Shown: positions 53,411 through 61,521 of the stretch, one piece after another
Numbering within the stretch: the first letter of the stretch is position 1
Layout of the letters: every line of letters starts with the position of its first letter
Assembly (NCBI GenBank): GCA_964496595.1
Contig: CAZCAI010000001.1
Coordinates: 52,193-116,192, forward strand
Reading direction: 5' to 3'
Length of the DNA: 64,000 nucleotides
Origin: JAAAOZ01 sp964496595
GTDB taxonomy: Bacteria; Chloroflexota; Anaerolineae; B4-G1; SLSP01
The notes under the pieces: generated by a model
Seen by the model: the letters and a program-made list of their open reading frames with translations, nothing else
The model's database searches: none
Told to the model about the DNA's origin: nothing
Translations under genes and position numbers: made by a program

Positions 53411-54151
53411 ATGTCAACAGCATCACACAGGAGGCGCAACATCGAAATCATACAAGGCGTCACAGAGGCCTTTCGCCTGATCATTACCCTTGATCCCGCC
53501 CTGCTGGAGATTGTCATACTCTCGCTGCGCGTGTCGGGCATCGCATTGCTGTTTAGCACCCTCATCGGCATCCCCTTGGGGGCCGCGATGGGCCTCAACC
53601 GCTTTCCGGGCCGACGATTCGTCATCGCGCTTCTCTACACAGGCATGGGCTTCCCGCCGGTGGTCATCGGCCTGTTCGTCTACTTGATGCTCTCGCGGAG
53701 CGGCCTGCTGGGCCAACTGGGGACAACACTCATCCCCAATCTCTTCACCCCCGGCGCGATGGTCATCGCCCAAACGATCATCTCCTTTCCCCTAGTCTCT
53801 GGATTTACGATGGCCGCCGTGATGGGGGTCGATCCCAATCTCCACCGGCAGGTGCAAGCGCTCGGCGCCACTAAGTGGCAGACGACATGGGCGATCTTAA
53901 TCGAGGCCCGGATCGGGGTGATAGTCTCCATCATTGCCGGGTTCGGCAGCATCATCTCCGAAGTCGGTGCGGTGATGATGGTCGGCGGCAATATCGAAGG
54001 GAAGACGCGGATGTTGACGACCGCCATTGTATTGGAGACGCGCAAAGGGAACTTTGACCTGGCGATGGCCATCGGCGTGATCCTGCTGGCTATCTCGTTC
54101 CTGGCGAACGTGACGATGCTGCGCCTCCAGGGTAGGACGTTTGACGCATGA
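53411..54151 (+). CDS. tupB: Tungstate/molybdate-type ABC transporter permease
   Basis: This 246-residue protein has about five or six TM helices. It carries the permease EAA-type loop QALGATKWQTTWAILIEARIG and TupB-like GFPPVVIGLFVYLMLSRSG and GFGSIISEVGAVMMVGGNI. With the ATPase and binding protein that follow it should import tungstate, or possibly molybdate. No Shine-Dalgarno precedes the ATG, because the T-run of the terminator touches it. AAGGAG lies about 60 nt upstream, near an alternative in-frame TTG at 53342. The stop overlaps the ATPase start (ATGA). Confidence 0.85.
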   Translation: MSTASHRRRNIEIIQGVTEAFRLIITLDPALLEIVILSLRVSGIALLFSTLIGIPLGAAMGLNRFPGRRFVIALLYTGMGFPPVVIGLFVYLMLSRSGLLGQLGTTLIPNLFTPGAMVIAQTIISFPLVSGFTMAAVMGVDPNLHRQVQALGATKWQTTWAILIEARIGVIVSIIAGFGSIISEVGAVMMVGGNIEGKTRMLTTAIVLETRKGNFDLAMAIGVILLAISFLANVTMLRLQGRTFDA

Positions 54152-54876
54152 GCGACTTTATCTACCGCCTACAAAATGTCTCGAAGACCTACAATGAACG
54201 GCGCGTGCTGACGGTGGATCATCTCAAGATCCGGCGCGGCGAAGTCTTTGGCCTGGTCGGCCCCAGCGGCGCGGGCAAGAGCACCCTGCTACGTCTGCTT
54301 AATTTTCTGGAGCCGCCGACGACAGGCCGCATCCGCTTTTTGGATGTCGAATTCAGCGCCGATCAGGAAGTCCCGTTACGATTGCGCCGCCGCGTGACGA
54401 CGGTATTTCAACGCCCCGTGCTGCTCAATCGCAGCGTCCAAGCCAATGTCAATTACGGCCTCAAGATACGCGGTCAATCCACGCAGGATGAAGTTGAAGC
54501 GACATTGGAAGAGGTCGGATTGCGTCATCTCGCCCACCAGCGGGCCAAGACGCTATCGGGCGGCGAGGCCCAGCGCGTCGCATTGGCGCGCGCCATCGTC
54601 CTACGACCCGATGTCCTGCTGTTGGATGAACCGACGGCTAACTTAGATCCGTACAACGTCGGTCTGATTGAGGAAATCATCCAGCGACGTAATCAGGAAC
54701 AGGGCACAACGTTAGTCCTGGTGACCCACAATGTCTTTCAGGCCAAACGACTGGCCCATCGCGTCGCGTTGATCTTAGACGGTTCAATTGTGGAGGTGGC
54801 GAATGTAGAGAAATTCTTCGAAGCGCCAGATGATCCGCGCACGGCGGCGTTCGTGCGCGGCGAGATAGTTTACTGA
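54148..54876 (+). CDS. tupC: Tungstate/molybdate-type ABC transporter ATPase
   Basis: This 242-residue ATPase has Walker A GPSGAGKST, the Q-loop TVFQRPVLL, signature LSGGEAQRVALARAI and Walker B VLLLDEPTANLDP, with the H-loop LVTHN. The short form without a C-terminal regulatory domain fits TupC. Translation is coupled to the permease. A 71-bp gap separates it from the binding-protein gene. Confidence 0.87.
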   Translation: MSDFIYRLQNVSKTYNERRVLTVDHLKIRRGEVFGLVGPSGAGKSTLLRLLNFLEPPTTGRIRFLDVEFSADQEVPLRLRRRVTTVFQRPVLLNRSVQANVNYGLKIRGQSTQDEVEATLEEVGLRHLAHQRAKTLSGGEAQRVALARAIVLRPDVLLLDEPTANLDPYNVGLIEEIIQRRNQEQGTTLVLVTHNVFQAKRLAHRVALILDGSIVEVANVEKFFEAPDDPRTAAFVRGEIVY

Positions 54877-54947
54877 CTGAAGCATCATCAATCTCAAGCT
54901 AATTTTTATCAAAACTAAACATCCCAACTTTTAAGGAGGACGAATCG

Positions 54948-56207
54948 ATGTCTAAGCGAATCATTGCGCTCTTGAGCGCCCTAACCCTATTGATCACACT
55001 CTTTGTAGGCTGCGCCGGCCCCGAGCCGACCCAGGCCCCTCCCGCCGAAACCGAGGAAGTCACGGCTCCCACGGATGAAGCCCAAACCATCATCCTAGCT
55101 ACCACCACCAGCACCGAAAACTCGGGCCTGCTCGCCTATCTCCTGCCGGCCTTCGAGGAAGCGTACAACGCCGAGGTTGAGGTCATCGCCGTGGGCACGG
55201 GCCAGGCCCTGGAAATCGGCGAAAAAGGCGACGCGGATGTGTTGATGGTCCACGCGCGATCCCTGGAGGACAAGTTTATGGAAGCCGGCCATGGTGTGCG
55301 GCGCGAGGATCTGATGTACAACGACTTCGTCATCGTCGGCGCCCCCGACGATCCGGCCGGCATCGAGGGGATGAGCAAGGCCCCGAAGGCCTTCGCCAAA
55401 ATCGCCGAAGCGGAAGCAACTTTCATCTCCCGAGGCGATGAATCGGGCACCCATGCCAAGGAAAAGGCCGTCTGGGCCGAAGCCGGCGTTGAACCGGCGG
55501 GCGATTGGTATGTCTCGGCGGGACAAGGGATGGGCGATGTGCTGACCATGGCCGACGAGCAACAAGCCTACACCCTCAGCGACCGCGCCACCTACTTAGC
55601 TCGCACGCTGGAGGGGACCGACCTGGTCATTTTGGTCGAGGGCGATCCGATCCTGTTCAATCCCTACGGCGTCATTGCCGTCAACCCGGATAAAAGCCAG
55701 GAGATCAACGCCGAATTGGCAAATCAATTCATCGATTGGTTGATTTCTATGCCCGCACAGGAAAAGATCAGTGAATTTGGCGCGGACAAGTTCGGCATGC
55801 CGCTCTTTACCCCGGATTCAGAAGCCTGGCGAGAAGAAAATCAAGGCGGCGGCGAGGCCGCGCTCCAGGTCACGGGCAATGTGGACGCCCAAATGGCCTG
55901 GGATGAGGAAACGGTCCGCGCAATGGACACCATCGAAGCCGAGCGCGAGAACAACGACGGCGAGATGAGCACCTACACCGGCGTGCCGATCAAGGCGCTG
56001 CTGGCGGAGGCCGGCGTCGCGGATGGCGCCACGACAGTCGTCTTCGTCGCCGAGGACGGCTACACCGCCGAGGCCGATCTGGCCGAGGTGCAGGCCTGCG
56101 ACGATTGCATCGTCTCCTTCCGCAATCAGGGCGGCTTCAGTATCGTCATGCCCGGCTACAGCGGCAAACTCCAGGTCAAGGGCGTCGTCGAGATCCAGGT
56201 CAAGTAG
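54948..56207 (+). CDS. tupA: Tungstate-binding lipoprotein fused to a molybdopterin-binding-like domain
   Basis: This 419-residue protein starts with a lipoprotein signal ending TLFVGC. The TupA-type binding domain (about 45-285) follows, with ILATTTSTENSGLLAYLLPAFE, VIAVGTGQALEIGEKGDADV, FISRGDESGTH and YTLSDRATYLA. The last ~115 residues (about 305-419) form a second domain with YTGVPIKALLAEAGV, VVFVAEDGYTAEADLAEV and GGFSIVMPGYSGKLQVKGVV, resembling the oxidoreductase molybdopterin-binding fold. TupA normally ends near residue 280, so the fusion is unusual. AAGGAGGA precedes the ATG. Whether the extra domain binds a pterin cofactor is unknown. Confidence 0.82.
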   Translation: MSKRIIALLSALTLLITLFVGCAGPEPTQAPPAETEEVTAPTDEAQTIILATTTSTENSGLLAYLLPAFEEAYNAEVEVIAVGTGQALEIGEKGDADVLMVHARSLEDKFMEAGHGVRREDLMYNDFVIVGAPDDPAGIEGMSKAPKAFAKIAEAEATFISRGDESGTHAKEKAVWAEAGVEPAGDWYVSAGQGMGDVLTMADEQQAYTLSDRATYLARTLEGTDLVILVEGDPILFNPYGVIAVNPDKSQEINAELANQFIDWLISMPAQEKISEFGADKFGMPLFTPDSEAWREENQGGGEAALQVTGNVDAQMAWDEETVRAMDTIEAERENNDGEMSTYTGVPIKALLAEAGVADGATTVVFVAEDGYTAEADLAEVQACDDCIVSFRNQGGFSIVMPGYSGKLQVKGVVEIQVK

Positions 56208-56214
56208 TCATCCT

Positions 56215-56913
56215 GTGAACGACACCCTGCTTTTTGTCGGCATAGACGATACCGACACGCTAGCATCACGGGGCACCGGACACCTGGCCCGGGAGGTCGC
56301 GGCGGCGTTGGCCGCCGACCTCCCGGTGCTGGGCGTCACGCGCCACCAACTGCTGGTCGATCCGCGCGTGCCCTACACCGCGAAAAACAGCAGCGCGGCC
56401 ATCGTACTGGGGCCAAACGGCTGCCTCGATCCGGCGGCGATCATGGCGCGCGTTCGGGCGGTGATGCGCGAGCACTTCAACCCCGGCAGCGATCCCGGCC
56501 TCTGCGTCGCCACACACGTGCCGGCGGAAGTCACCGCCTTCGGGCGTCGCGTCCAGCGGGATGTGGTGACGCAGGACGAGGCGCGCGCCTTGGCCGCCGC
56601 GCACACCATCCCCTTGATGGGGCTGGGCGGAACGCAGGATGGCGTCATCGGCGCGCTGGCCGCTGTGGGTTTGGCGGCCTGTGGCGACGACGGGCGCTAC
56701 GTGCTCGTGGGCCGCTCGCGCGAATTGAGCGGCTTGCAGACCATCGCCGCCGTATTGGAAGCGGGCATCGCGGCCGTGCGCACGTTAGACGGCCAGCCCG
56801 TGACCGAGGGCCTGATCCTGACCGACAAGCTGCGTCCCGCCCGACGCGGCGCGCAGCCCATCGCCTTCGTCGAACGGGTCGATGACTACTGGCGCCCGCT
56901 CAAACTGGACTGA
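56215..56913 (+). CDS. TiaS N-domain-like protein
   Basis: This 232-residue protein opens with LFVGIDDTDTLASRGTGHLAR, the signature seen at the N terminus of archaeal TiaS (tRNA-Ile2 agmatinylcytidine synthase). It lacks the long remainder of TiaS. The central GLGGTQDGVIGALAAVGLAA is glycine-rich and may bind a nucleotide. The start is GTG at 56215, 7 bp after the binding-protein stop, so it belongs to the transport operon. A role in tRNA is doubtful here; a link to metal or pterin metabolism is suggested only by position. Confidence 0.6.
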   Translation: MNDTLLFVGIDDTDTLASRGTGHLAREVAAALAADLPVLGVTRHQLLVDPRVPYTAKNSSAAIVLGPNGCLDPAAIMARVRAVMREHFNPGSDPGLCVATHVPAEVTAFGRRVQRDVVTQDEARALAAAHTIPLMGLGGTQDGVIGALAAVGLAACGDDGRYVLVGRSRELSGLQTIAAVLEAGIAAVRTLDGQPVTEGLILTDKLRPARRGAQPIAFVERVDDYWRPLKLD

Positions 56914-56959
56914 TGCCATCAGCCCTGAAGGATTCCCCAAAAACCTTCAGGGCTAAAAA

Positions 56960-58384
56960 ATGATGACCAACCTCATTCGCGCCGCCAACGTGACCTACGC
57001 TTATCCCCAGCACGGCTACGGCCTGCGCGCGACCTCGCTGAGGGCGCAGGCGGGCGACATCGTCCACATCGCCGGGCCGTCGGGCAGCGGCAAATCGACG
57101 CTCGCTCGCTGCCTGAGCGGGCTGATCCCCCACCTCTACCGGGGCGATCTCGGCGGCGAAGTGCGTCTCAACGACCTCCGCACGAGCGAGACGCCGCTGT
57201 GGCAACTGGCCGAGCGCGCGGGCCTGGTCTTCCAGACGCCCGCCGCGCAGATGCTGGCGGTGACGGCGGAGGAGGAGATCATCTTCGGCCTGGAAAACCT
57301 GGGCCTTCCCCCCGCGACCATCGAGGCGCGCCTGGAGGCCGGGCTGCTCCGCTTTGGCCTGACCGCCTTCCGGCAGCGCTCGCCCCACACGCTCTCCGGC
57401 GGCGAGCAGCAGAAGCTGGCCCTGGCCGCGATCACCGCGCGCCGACCCCCCATCCTCATCTTGGATGAGCCGCTCTCGATGCTGGACAGCACCGCCGCCG
57501 CGCACTTAGTCGCGCATCTGGCCGATCTGGCCCGCGAGGGCGCGACCGTCATCATCTGCGAGCATCGCGCCGAATATCTGAGCGCCCTCCCACACCTGCG
57601 CACCGTGCGCCTCAATGGGTCCACCACGCCGACGCCTTCGCCCTCGGAATTGCCCTCACCCGGCGATCTCACGCTAAAAGCATCGCCATTTACCCTGAAC
57701 GTCTCGAAGGTCACCGTCAACCTGGGCGGACGCGCCATCCTGCACGACCTGAGCTTTTCGGCGGAGAGCGGGCAGGTGCTGGCCATCGTCGGGCGCAACG
57801 GCGTGGGCAAGACGACGCTGCTGCGCGCGCTGGCCGGCCTCCAAACGTATCAGGGTGCGATCCTGGTGGATGGCAACGGCCAGCGGCCCGATCTGGGGAT
57901 GGTCTTCCAGAATCCCAACCTGCAACTCTTCAACGCCACCGTCCGCGATGAGGTGCTCTATCGACTAGAGAACCCGGATTTAGCGCGCTACGATTGGATT
58001 ATGGCGATGTTAGGGCTGACGCGCTACGAGACGACCCCGCCGCTGCTGTTGAGCGAGGGCGAGAAGAAGCGCCTGGCCCTGGCGATGACGCTGATGTGCG
58101 GCCCGCGTCACGGCGTGCTGTTGGATGAGCCGGCGCTGGGACAGGACGCCGCGCACAAATCGACGCTGATGCGCCTGACGCACGCCTTAGCGGACGCCGG
58201 GCAGTTGGTCATCCTCACGACGCACGATCTGGCGCTGGCCGCCGAGGCCGACCAGTTGCTGATCCTGGGCCACGATGGCTTCGTGGCCAGCGGCCCGCCC
58301 GCCGAGGTTCTGCGCGATCCGGCCCCCTGGGATGAAGTGGGGTTGCACGTCCCCGACTGGGTACGGCGCGAGGTGCGCGGATGA
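56960..58384 (+). CDS. ECF-transporter ATPase with two fused ABC domains
   Basis: This 474-residue protein contains two complete ABC ATPases, replacing the separate EcfA1 and EcfA2. Domain one has Walker A GPSGSGKSTLARCLSG, signature LSGGEQQKLALAA and Walker B LILDEPLSMLD. Domain two (from about 245) has GRNGVGKTTLLRALAG, LSEGEKKRLALAM and VLLDEPALGQD. The Q-loop VFQTPAAQ of domain one is ECF-like. It powers vitamin or metal uptake with a T and an S subunit, both encoded just downstream. The T-subunit start overlaps its stop (ATGA). Confidence 0.87.
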   Translation: MMTNLIRAANVTYAYPQHGYGLRATSLRAQAGDIVHIAGPSGSGKSTLARCLSGLIPHLYRGDLGGEVRLNDLRTSETPLWQLAERAGLVFQTPAAQMLAVTAEEEIIFGLENLGLPPATIEARLEAGLLRFGLTAFRQRSPHTLSGGEQQKLALAAITARRPPILILDEPLSMLDSTAAAHLVAHLADLAREGATVIICEHRAEYLSALPHLRTVRLNGSTTPTPSPSELPSPGDLTLKASPFTLNVSKVTVNLGGRAILHDLSFSAESGQVLAIVGRNGVGKTTLLRALAGLQTYQGAILVDGNGQRPDLGMVFQNPNLQLFNATVRDEVLYRLENPDLARYDWIMAMLGLTRYETTPPLLLSEGEKKRLALAMTLMCGPRHGVLLDEPALGQDAAHKSTLMRLTHALADAGQLVILTTHDLALAAEADQLLILGHDGFVASGPPAEVLRDPAPWDEVGLHVPDWVRREVRG

Positions 58385-59142
58385 AGCCAAAACGTAAACG
58401 CGGCACCGCCGGGCGGCGGCGCGGCGTCACGTTGGCGGAGCATTCCCTGCTGCGGCGCGCCGATCCGCGCACCAAACTGGCGCTCAGCCTCTGCGCCTCC
58501 CTGGCCGTGATGCTGCCCGTCGAGCGCATCCTGGCCTTTATGAGCCTCTATATCCTGCTGCTCGTGTGGGCGCGGCTCCTTTCGGAGGCGGCGCAGCAGG
58601 TCTGGCGGCTCAAGTGGGTGCTCATCATCCTCTTCATCTTGGACTGGGTGCTCGTGGGGCCGGATCTGGCCGTGATCATCACGCTGCGCATCGTGCTGCT
58701 GGCCGGCGCCTTCGCCATCTTCGTCCGCACGACGACGCCGGGTGAGTTCCGTCTGGCGCTGGAATGGTTCCACGTGCCCTATGCCTACGCCTTCAGCGTC
58801 AGCTTAGCGTTCCAGAGCGTCGGGCTGTTAGATGAAGAGTGGCGCGCGATCCGCGAGGCGCAACGGGCGCGCGGCGCATGGTCGTTCGAGTGGAATGGCT
58901 GGCGCCAGGCGATCTCGCAGGTCGGTGAGTTGGTCGCGCTCACCGTACCGGCCATCGTCCTGACGACCAAGCGCGCCTGGGCGCTGACGGAGGCCGCCTA
59001 CGCGCGCGGCTTCGATTCGCCCCACCGCCGCCCCTATCGCCGCCTGCGGATGCAGCGCGTGGATTGGCTGCTTTTGGCCGCGACGGTGCTCGTCAGCATC
59101 GTGCTGATCGCCTGGCGCGGGATCTTTGGGCTGTTTCTGTAG
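58381..59142 (+). CDS. ECF-transporter T component (EcfT/CbiQ family)
   Basis: This 253-residue membrane protein has about five TM helices. It carries HSLLRRADPRTKLALSLCAS near the N terminus and two coupling motifs, AQRARGA and AYARGFDSPHRRPYRRL (the A-R-G pattern), which contact the two ATPase domains. It is the scaffold of the ECF complex. Confidence 0.86.
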   Translation: MKPKRKRGTAGRRRGVTLAEHSLLRRADPRTKLALSLCASLAVMLPVERILAFMSLYILLLVWARLLSEAAQQVWRLKWVLIILFILDWVLVGPDLAVIITLRIVLLAGAFAIFVRTTTPGEFRLALEWFHVPYAYAFSVSLAFQSVGLLDEEWRAIREAQRARGAWSFEWNGWRQAISQVGELVALTVPAIVLTTKRAWALTEAAYARGFDSPHRRPYRRLRMQRVDWLLLAATVLVSIVLIAWRGIFGLFL

Positions 59143-59149
59143 TCTTGTG

Positions 59150-59235
59150 AGGTGCAACGCACTTTTGGGCTTGTCGCCGCGCATGTACTGCATGAGGTCG
59201 CGCCTTTCCTTCAGTTCAAGTGCGTTGCACCTTTT
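59150..59235 (+). terminator. Long inverted repeat with T-tail after ecfT
   Basis: AGGTGCAACGCACTT (59150-59164) and AAGTGCGTTGCACCT (59218-59232) are a perfect 15-bp inverted pair around 53 nt, followed by TTTT. It starts 8 bp after the ecfT stop. It could terminate some transcripts or be an intergenic repeat; the loop is long for a simple terminator. Confidence 0.5.
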
Positions 59236-59289
59236 AGTCTGCTTAGAAAACCAAACAGGTATAAATTAAGTAACATCGGAGGTAACACT

Positions 59290-59784
59290 ATGAACCTAAG
59301 TCAGAAACAACGCATTATCATCGCCGTCGTCCTGCTCATTTTGATTGGCGGCGGCGTTTTAGCATTGGAAACCGTGCGCCGGCAGCGCGTCACGGACTCG
59401 GATCTGGAACCGGGCAGCATCCCCATCTACGTCGATGGCGCGCGGGAAGCCGCCTTCACGCCGGGCGATCTGGAAAGTCTGGAGCAGGTCAGCTTTGTGG
59501 ATGATGAGGACGGCAAGACGCAGGAGGGCTGGCTGTTGCGCGATGTGCTGCGCTTGCACCTCTCGGAGGCGGAGCTGACGCCGGAGACGCAGATCACGGT
59601 CATCAGCAGCAGTCGCGGGAAATCGGCCGACTTGACCTGGGCCGAGGTGAACGATGAGGCCAACATGGTGATGTTCGACCTCTCCGGGCGCGGCACGCTC
59701 AAGTTGGTCTCCAAGCTGGAGAAATTGGACGTGCGCGACGAGTGGGTGCAGGACACCGACAAGATCGAGATCACGTCACCCTGA
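59290..59784 (+). CDS. Membrane-anchored molybdopterin-binding-like domain protein
   Basis: This 164-residue protein has one N-terminal TM helix (about 8-26) and a single outside domain. The latter carries SIPIYVDGAREAAFTPGDL, WLLRDVLRLHL, ITVISSSRGKSADLTWAEV and GTLKLVSKLEKLDVRDEWV, which resemble the molybdopterin-binding fold of sulfite-oxidase-type proteins without the dimerisation domain. No obvious Mo-ligating cysteine is present. It has the same fold type as the extra domain of the binding protein encoded at 54948. GGAGGT precedes the ATG. It sits between EcfT and EcfS genes, so it may hand a ligand to the ECF transporter. That is inference. Confidence 0.62.
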   Translation: MNLSQKQRIIIAVVLLILIGGGVLALETVRRQRVTDSDLEPGSIPIYVDGAREAAFTPGDLESLEQVSFVDDEDGKTQEGWLLRDVLRLHLSEAELTPETQITVISSSRGKSADLTWAEVNDEANMVMFDLSGRGTLKLVSKLEKLDVRDEWVQDTDKIEITSP

Positions 59785-59800
59785 CCAGGAGGCTATAGCT

Positions 59801-60346
59801 ATGAAAGACCGATACTTTTCCACATTTCAGTTGATCCTGCTGGCGCTCTTCGCCGCGCTCGTCGTCGTCGCCAAAATCGCGCTCCGCACGCCGATCCAAA
59901 TGCCAGGGCACTCCGGCATCTTCTGGATGGCGATCGTCATCGTCGCAGCGGGCGTCGTGCCCAAGGTCGGCGCGGCGAGCATCGTGGGCCTCACCTCCGG
60001 CATCTTGGCCGGATTCTTGGGGATGGGCGACTTCGGCGCGCTGAACACCTTCCTTTCGTACACGGCGGTCGGCGTCGGCGCCGACCTGGCCCTGCTCCTG
60101 TTGCAAGACCCAGAGAACCCGATCTCTGCCGCGTTGAGCGCCTCGCTGGGCCACATGGGCAAATTCCTGGTCAAGTGGGCATTGAGCGCCGTCACCGGCG
60201 CCCCGGCGGGCTTCATCGCCCTGGGGTTGGCGCGCGCGCTCGTCGGCTACGTCGTCTTCGGCGCCGTGGGCGGCCTCCTCGGCGCGCTCACGCTCAGGGC
60301 ACTGCGCAAGGCCGGCTTCTTCGCCTATATGGAGGAGAAACGGTAG
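59801..60346 (+). CDS. ECF-transporter S component (substrate-binding membrane subunit)
   Basis: This 181-residue protein has about five or six TM helices, the usual size for an S component. It carries QLILLALFAALVVVAKIALR at the start and MPGHSGIFWMAIVIVAAGVV and GLTSGILAGFLGMGDFG in the middle, in the style of the ThiW/BioY superfamily. The substrate is not readable. Neighbouring tungstate genes and pterin-binding-like domains suggest a cofactor or pterin-type ligand, but a vitamin is equally possible. Confidence 0.75.
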   Translation: MKDRYFSTFQLILLALFAALVVVAKIALRTPIQMPGHSGIFWMAIVIVAAGVVPKVGAASIVGLTSGILAGFLGMGDFGALNTFLSYTAVGVGADLALLLLQDPENPISAALSASLGHMGKFLVKWALSAVTGAPAGFIALGLARALVGYVVFGAVGGLLGALTLRALRKAGFFAYMEEKR

Positions 60347-60347
60347 G

Positions 60348-60365
60348 GACGCAAGATCTTGCGTC
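60348..60365. repeat. 18-bp perfect palindrome after ecfS
   Basis: GACGCAAGATCTTGCGTC is exactly self-complementary and starts 2 bp after the ecfS stop. With no loop and no T-run it is not a normal terminator; it may be another intergenic palindrome. Confidence 0.75.
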
Positions 60366-60381
60366 TCTATAAAATGCCCCC

Positions 60382-60409
60382 TTGCTCCACTCAAAACCCA
60401 TGCTACAAT
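60382..60409 (+). promoter_or_regulatory. Promoter of the DUF4469 gene
   Basis: TTGCTC (60382-60387) and TACAAT (60404-60409) are 16 bp apart. A start near 60416 would give a leader of about 157 nt, partly self-complementary (GGCGGATGGG and CCCCATCCCCC), before the ATG at 60573. Confidence 0.5.
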
Positions 60410-60572
60410 TTGGGAAGTTTTTGGCGGATGGGACATGATAAAAGGATGTAGCAGCAACCCAATCACGACAACGCCCCATCCCCCATCTCAGAGGAGGTGA
60501 TGTCATCGAACCTGGCCCGGTGTGGTGGATCAAAACCAAATCAATCAACTACGAAAGAAAGGAGTAAGTTCG

Positions 60573-61265
60573 ATGCCCATCAATTACGTGTTGTTTGAGA
60601 ATAACCTGACCTCTGACCCGGATGATTATATGGCGATGGTGCGCGCCACCGGCACAGCGGAACTGGAAGACATCATCGAGCGGATCATTCAGCAAGGCTC
60701 AACCGTCACCCGTCCCGACATCGTCAGTGTGCTGGAGGATTTCTTCACGGCTGTGGAGAATATGACGCTGGAGGGGATGAATGTCAATACCCCGGTCGCC
60801 AACTTTGGGGCGAGCATCAAAGGCATCTTCGAGGGTCAAGATGATATGTTCGACGCCAGCCGCCATCAACTCGCGGCGACCGTCAGCCCTGGCAAGCGAT
60901 TTCGCAAGACCATCAGCGAGCAGGGCACGGTGAGCAAGCAGGAGGCGGTCAAACCCAAGCCCAATCCCCAGGATTATACGGACATCAACTCCGAGGCGCG
61001 CAACAGCGTGCTCACGCCCGGCGGGATGGGCCAATTGGTCGGCCATCGCCTCAAGTTCGATCCCGCCGATGCCGATCAGGGCATCTTCTTCGTGGCCTCC
61101 GATGGCAGCGTGACGAAAGTAGTCGTGGTGGGCAAGAATAAGCCGGGCGGGTTGATCTTTATGATCCCGACCCTGCCGGCAGGAGAGTATACGATAGAGA
61201 TCCGGGCCGCCTTTGGCGATGAGATACGCAGCGGCGCGCTGGACGCAATGTTGACGGTGGCCTAG
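60573..61265 (+). CDS. HU-like DNA-binding and DUF4469 domain protein
   Basis: This 230-residue protein has an N-terminal HU-like domain (about 1-115: VLFENNLTSDPDDYMAMVRA, TRPDIVSVLEDFFTAVENM) and a C-terminal Ig-like DUF4469 domain (about 130-230: LTPGGMGQLVGHRLKFDPAD, LPAGEYTIEIRAAFG). Such proteins are annotated as DNA-binding domain proteins, but real DNA binding has seldom been tested. The ATG at 60573 follows GAAAGGAG, and the frame upstream of it is rejected. It is transcribed alone. Confidence 0.8.
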   Translation: MPINYVLFENNLTSDPDDYMAMVRATGTAELEDIIERIIQQGSTVTRPDIVSVLEDFFTAVENMTLEGMNVNTPVANFGASIKGIFEGQDDMFDASRHQLAATVSPGKRFRKTISEQGTVSKQEAVKPKPNPQDYTDINSEARNSVLTPGGMGQLVGHRLKFDPADADQGIFFVASDGSVTKVVVVGKNKPGGLIFMIPTLPAGEYTIEIRAAFGDEIRSGALDAMLTVA

Positions 61266-61295
61266 CGAACTCACGACCTCTTCCAGTTGATCCTC

Positions 61296-61345
61296 AAAGC
61301 CTCCGAGGGCGGGCGAACCTCAGTTCGTCCAGCCCCGGAGGCTTT
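61296..61345 (+). terminator. Hairpin after the DUF4469 gene
   Basis: AAAGCCTCCG (61296-61305) and CGGAGGCTTT (61336-61345) form a perfect 10-bp stem. An inner GGCGAAC/GTTCGTC hairpin lies between them. It is 30 bp past the stop and probably ends the transcript, although only TTT follows. Confidence 0.6.
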
Positions 61346-61521
61346 GGCATATGGGTCTTTTGGATCTTGCCGGGCAACCCCCTCATTAGTCCTAAAAGTA
61401 GCCAAAAATTGCGTGTTGGTGGGGATCACAGACCTTTTTCGCGTCGTTACTGGGTTGTGGATGGGGATAGTACGATTGCACCCGGCGAATTCCTGAAGAG
61501 CCTGGCATATCAGGCCTGGGA

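Noticed and set aside
53062..53493. 143-codon frame across the leader of the transporter operon
   Set aside because: It has no ribosome-binding site or domain, runs through the terminator stem, and overlaps the permease gene in another frame.
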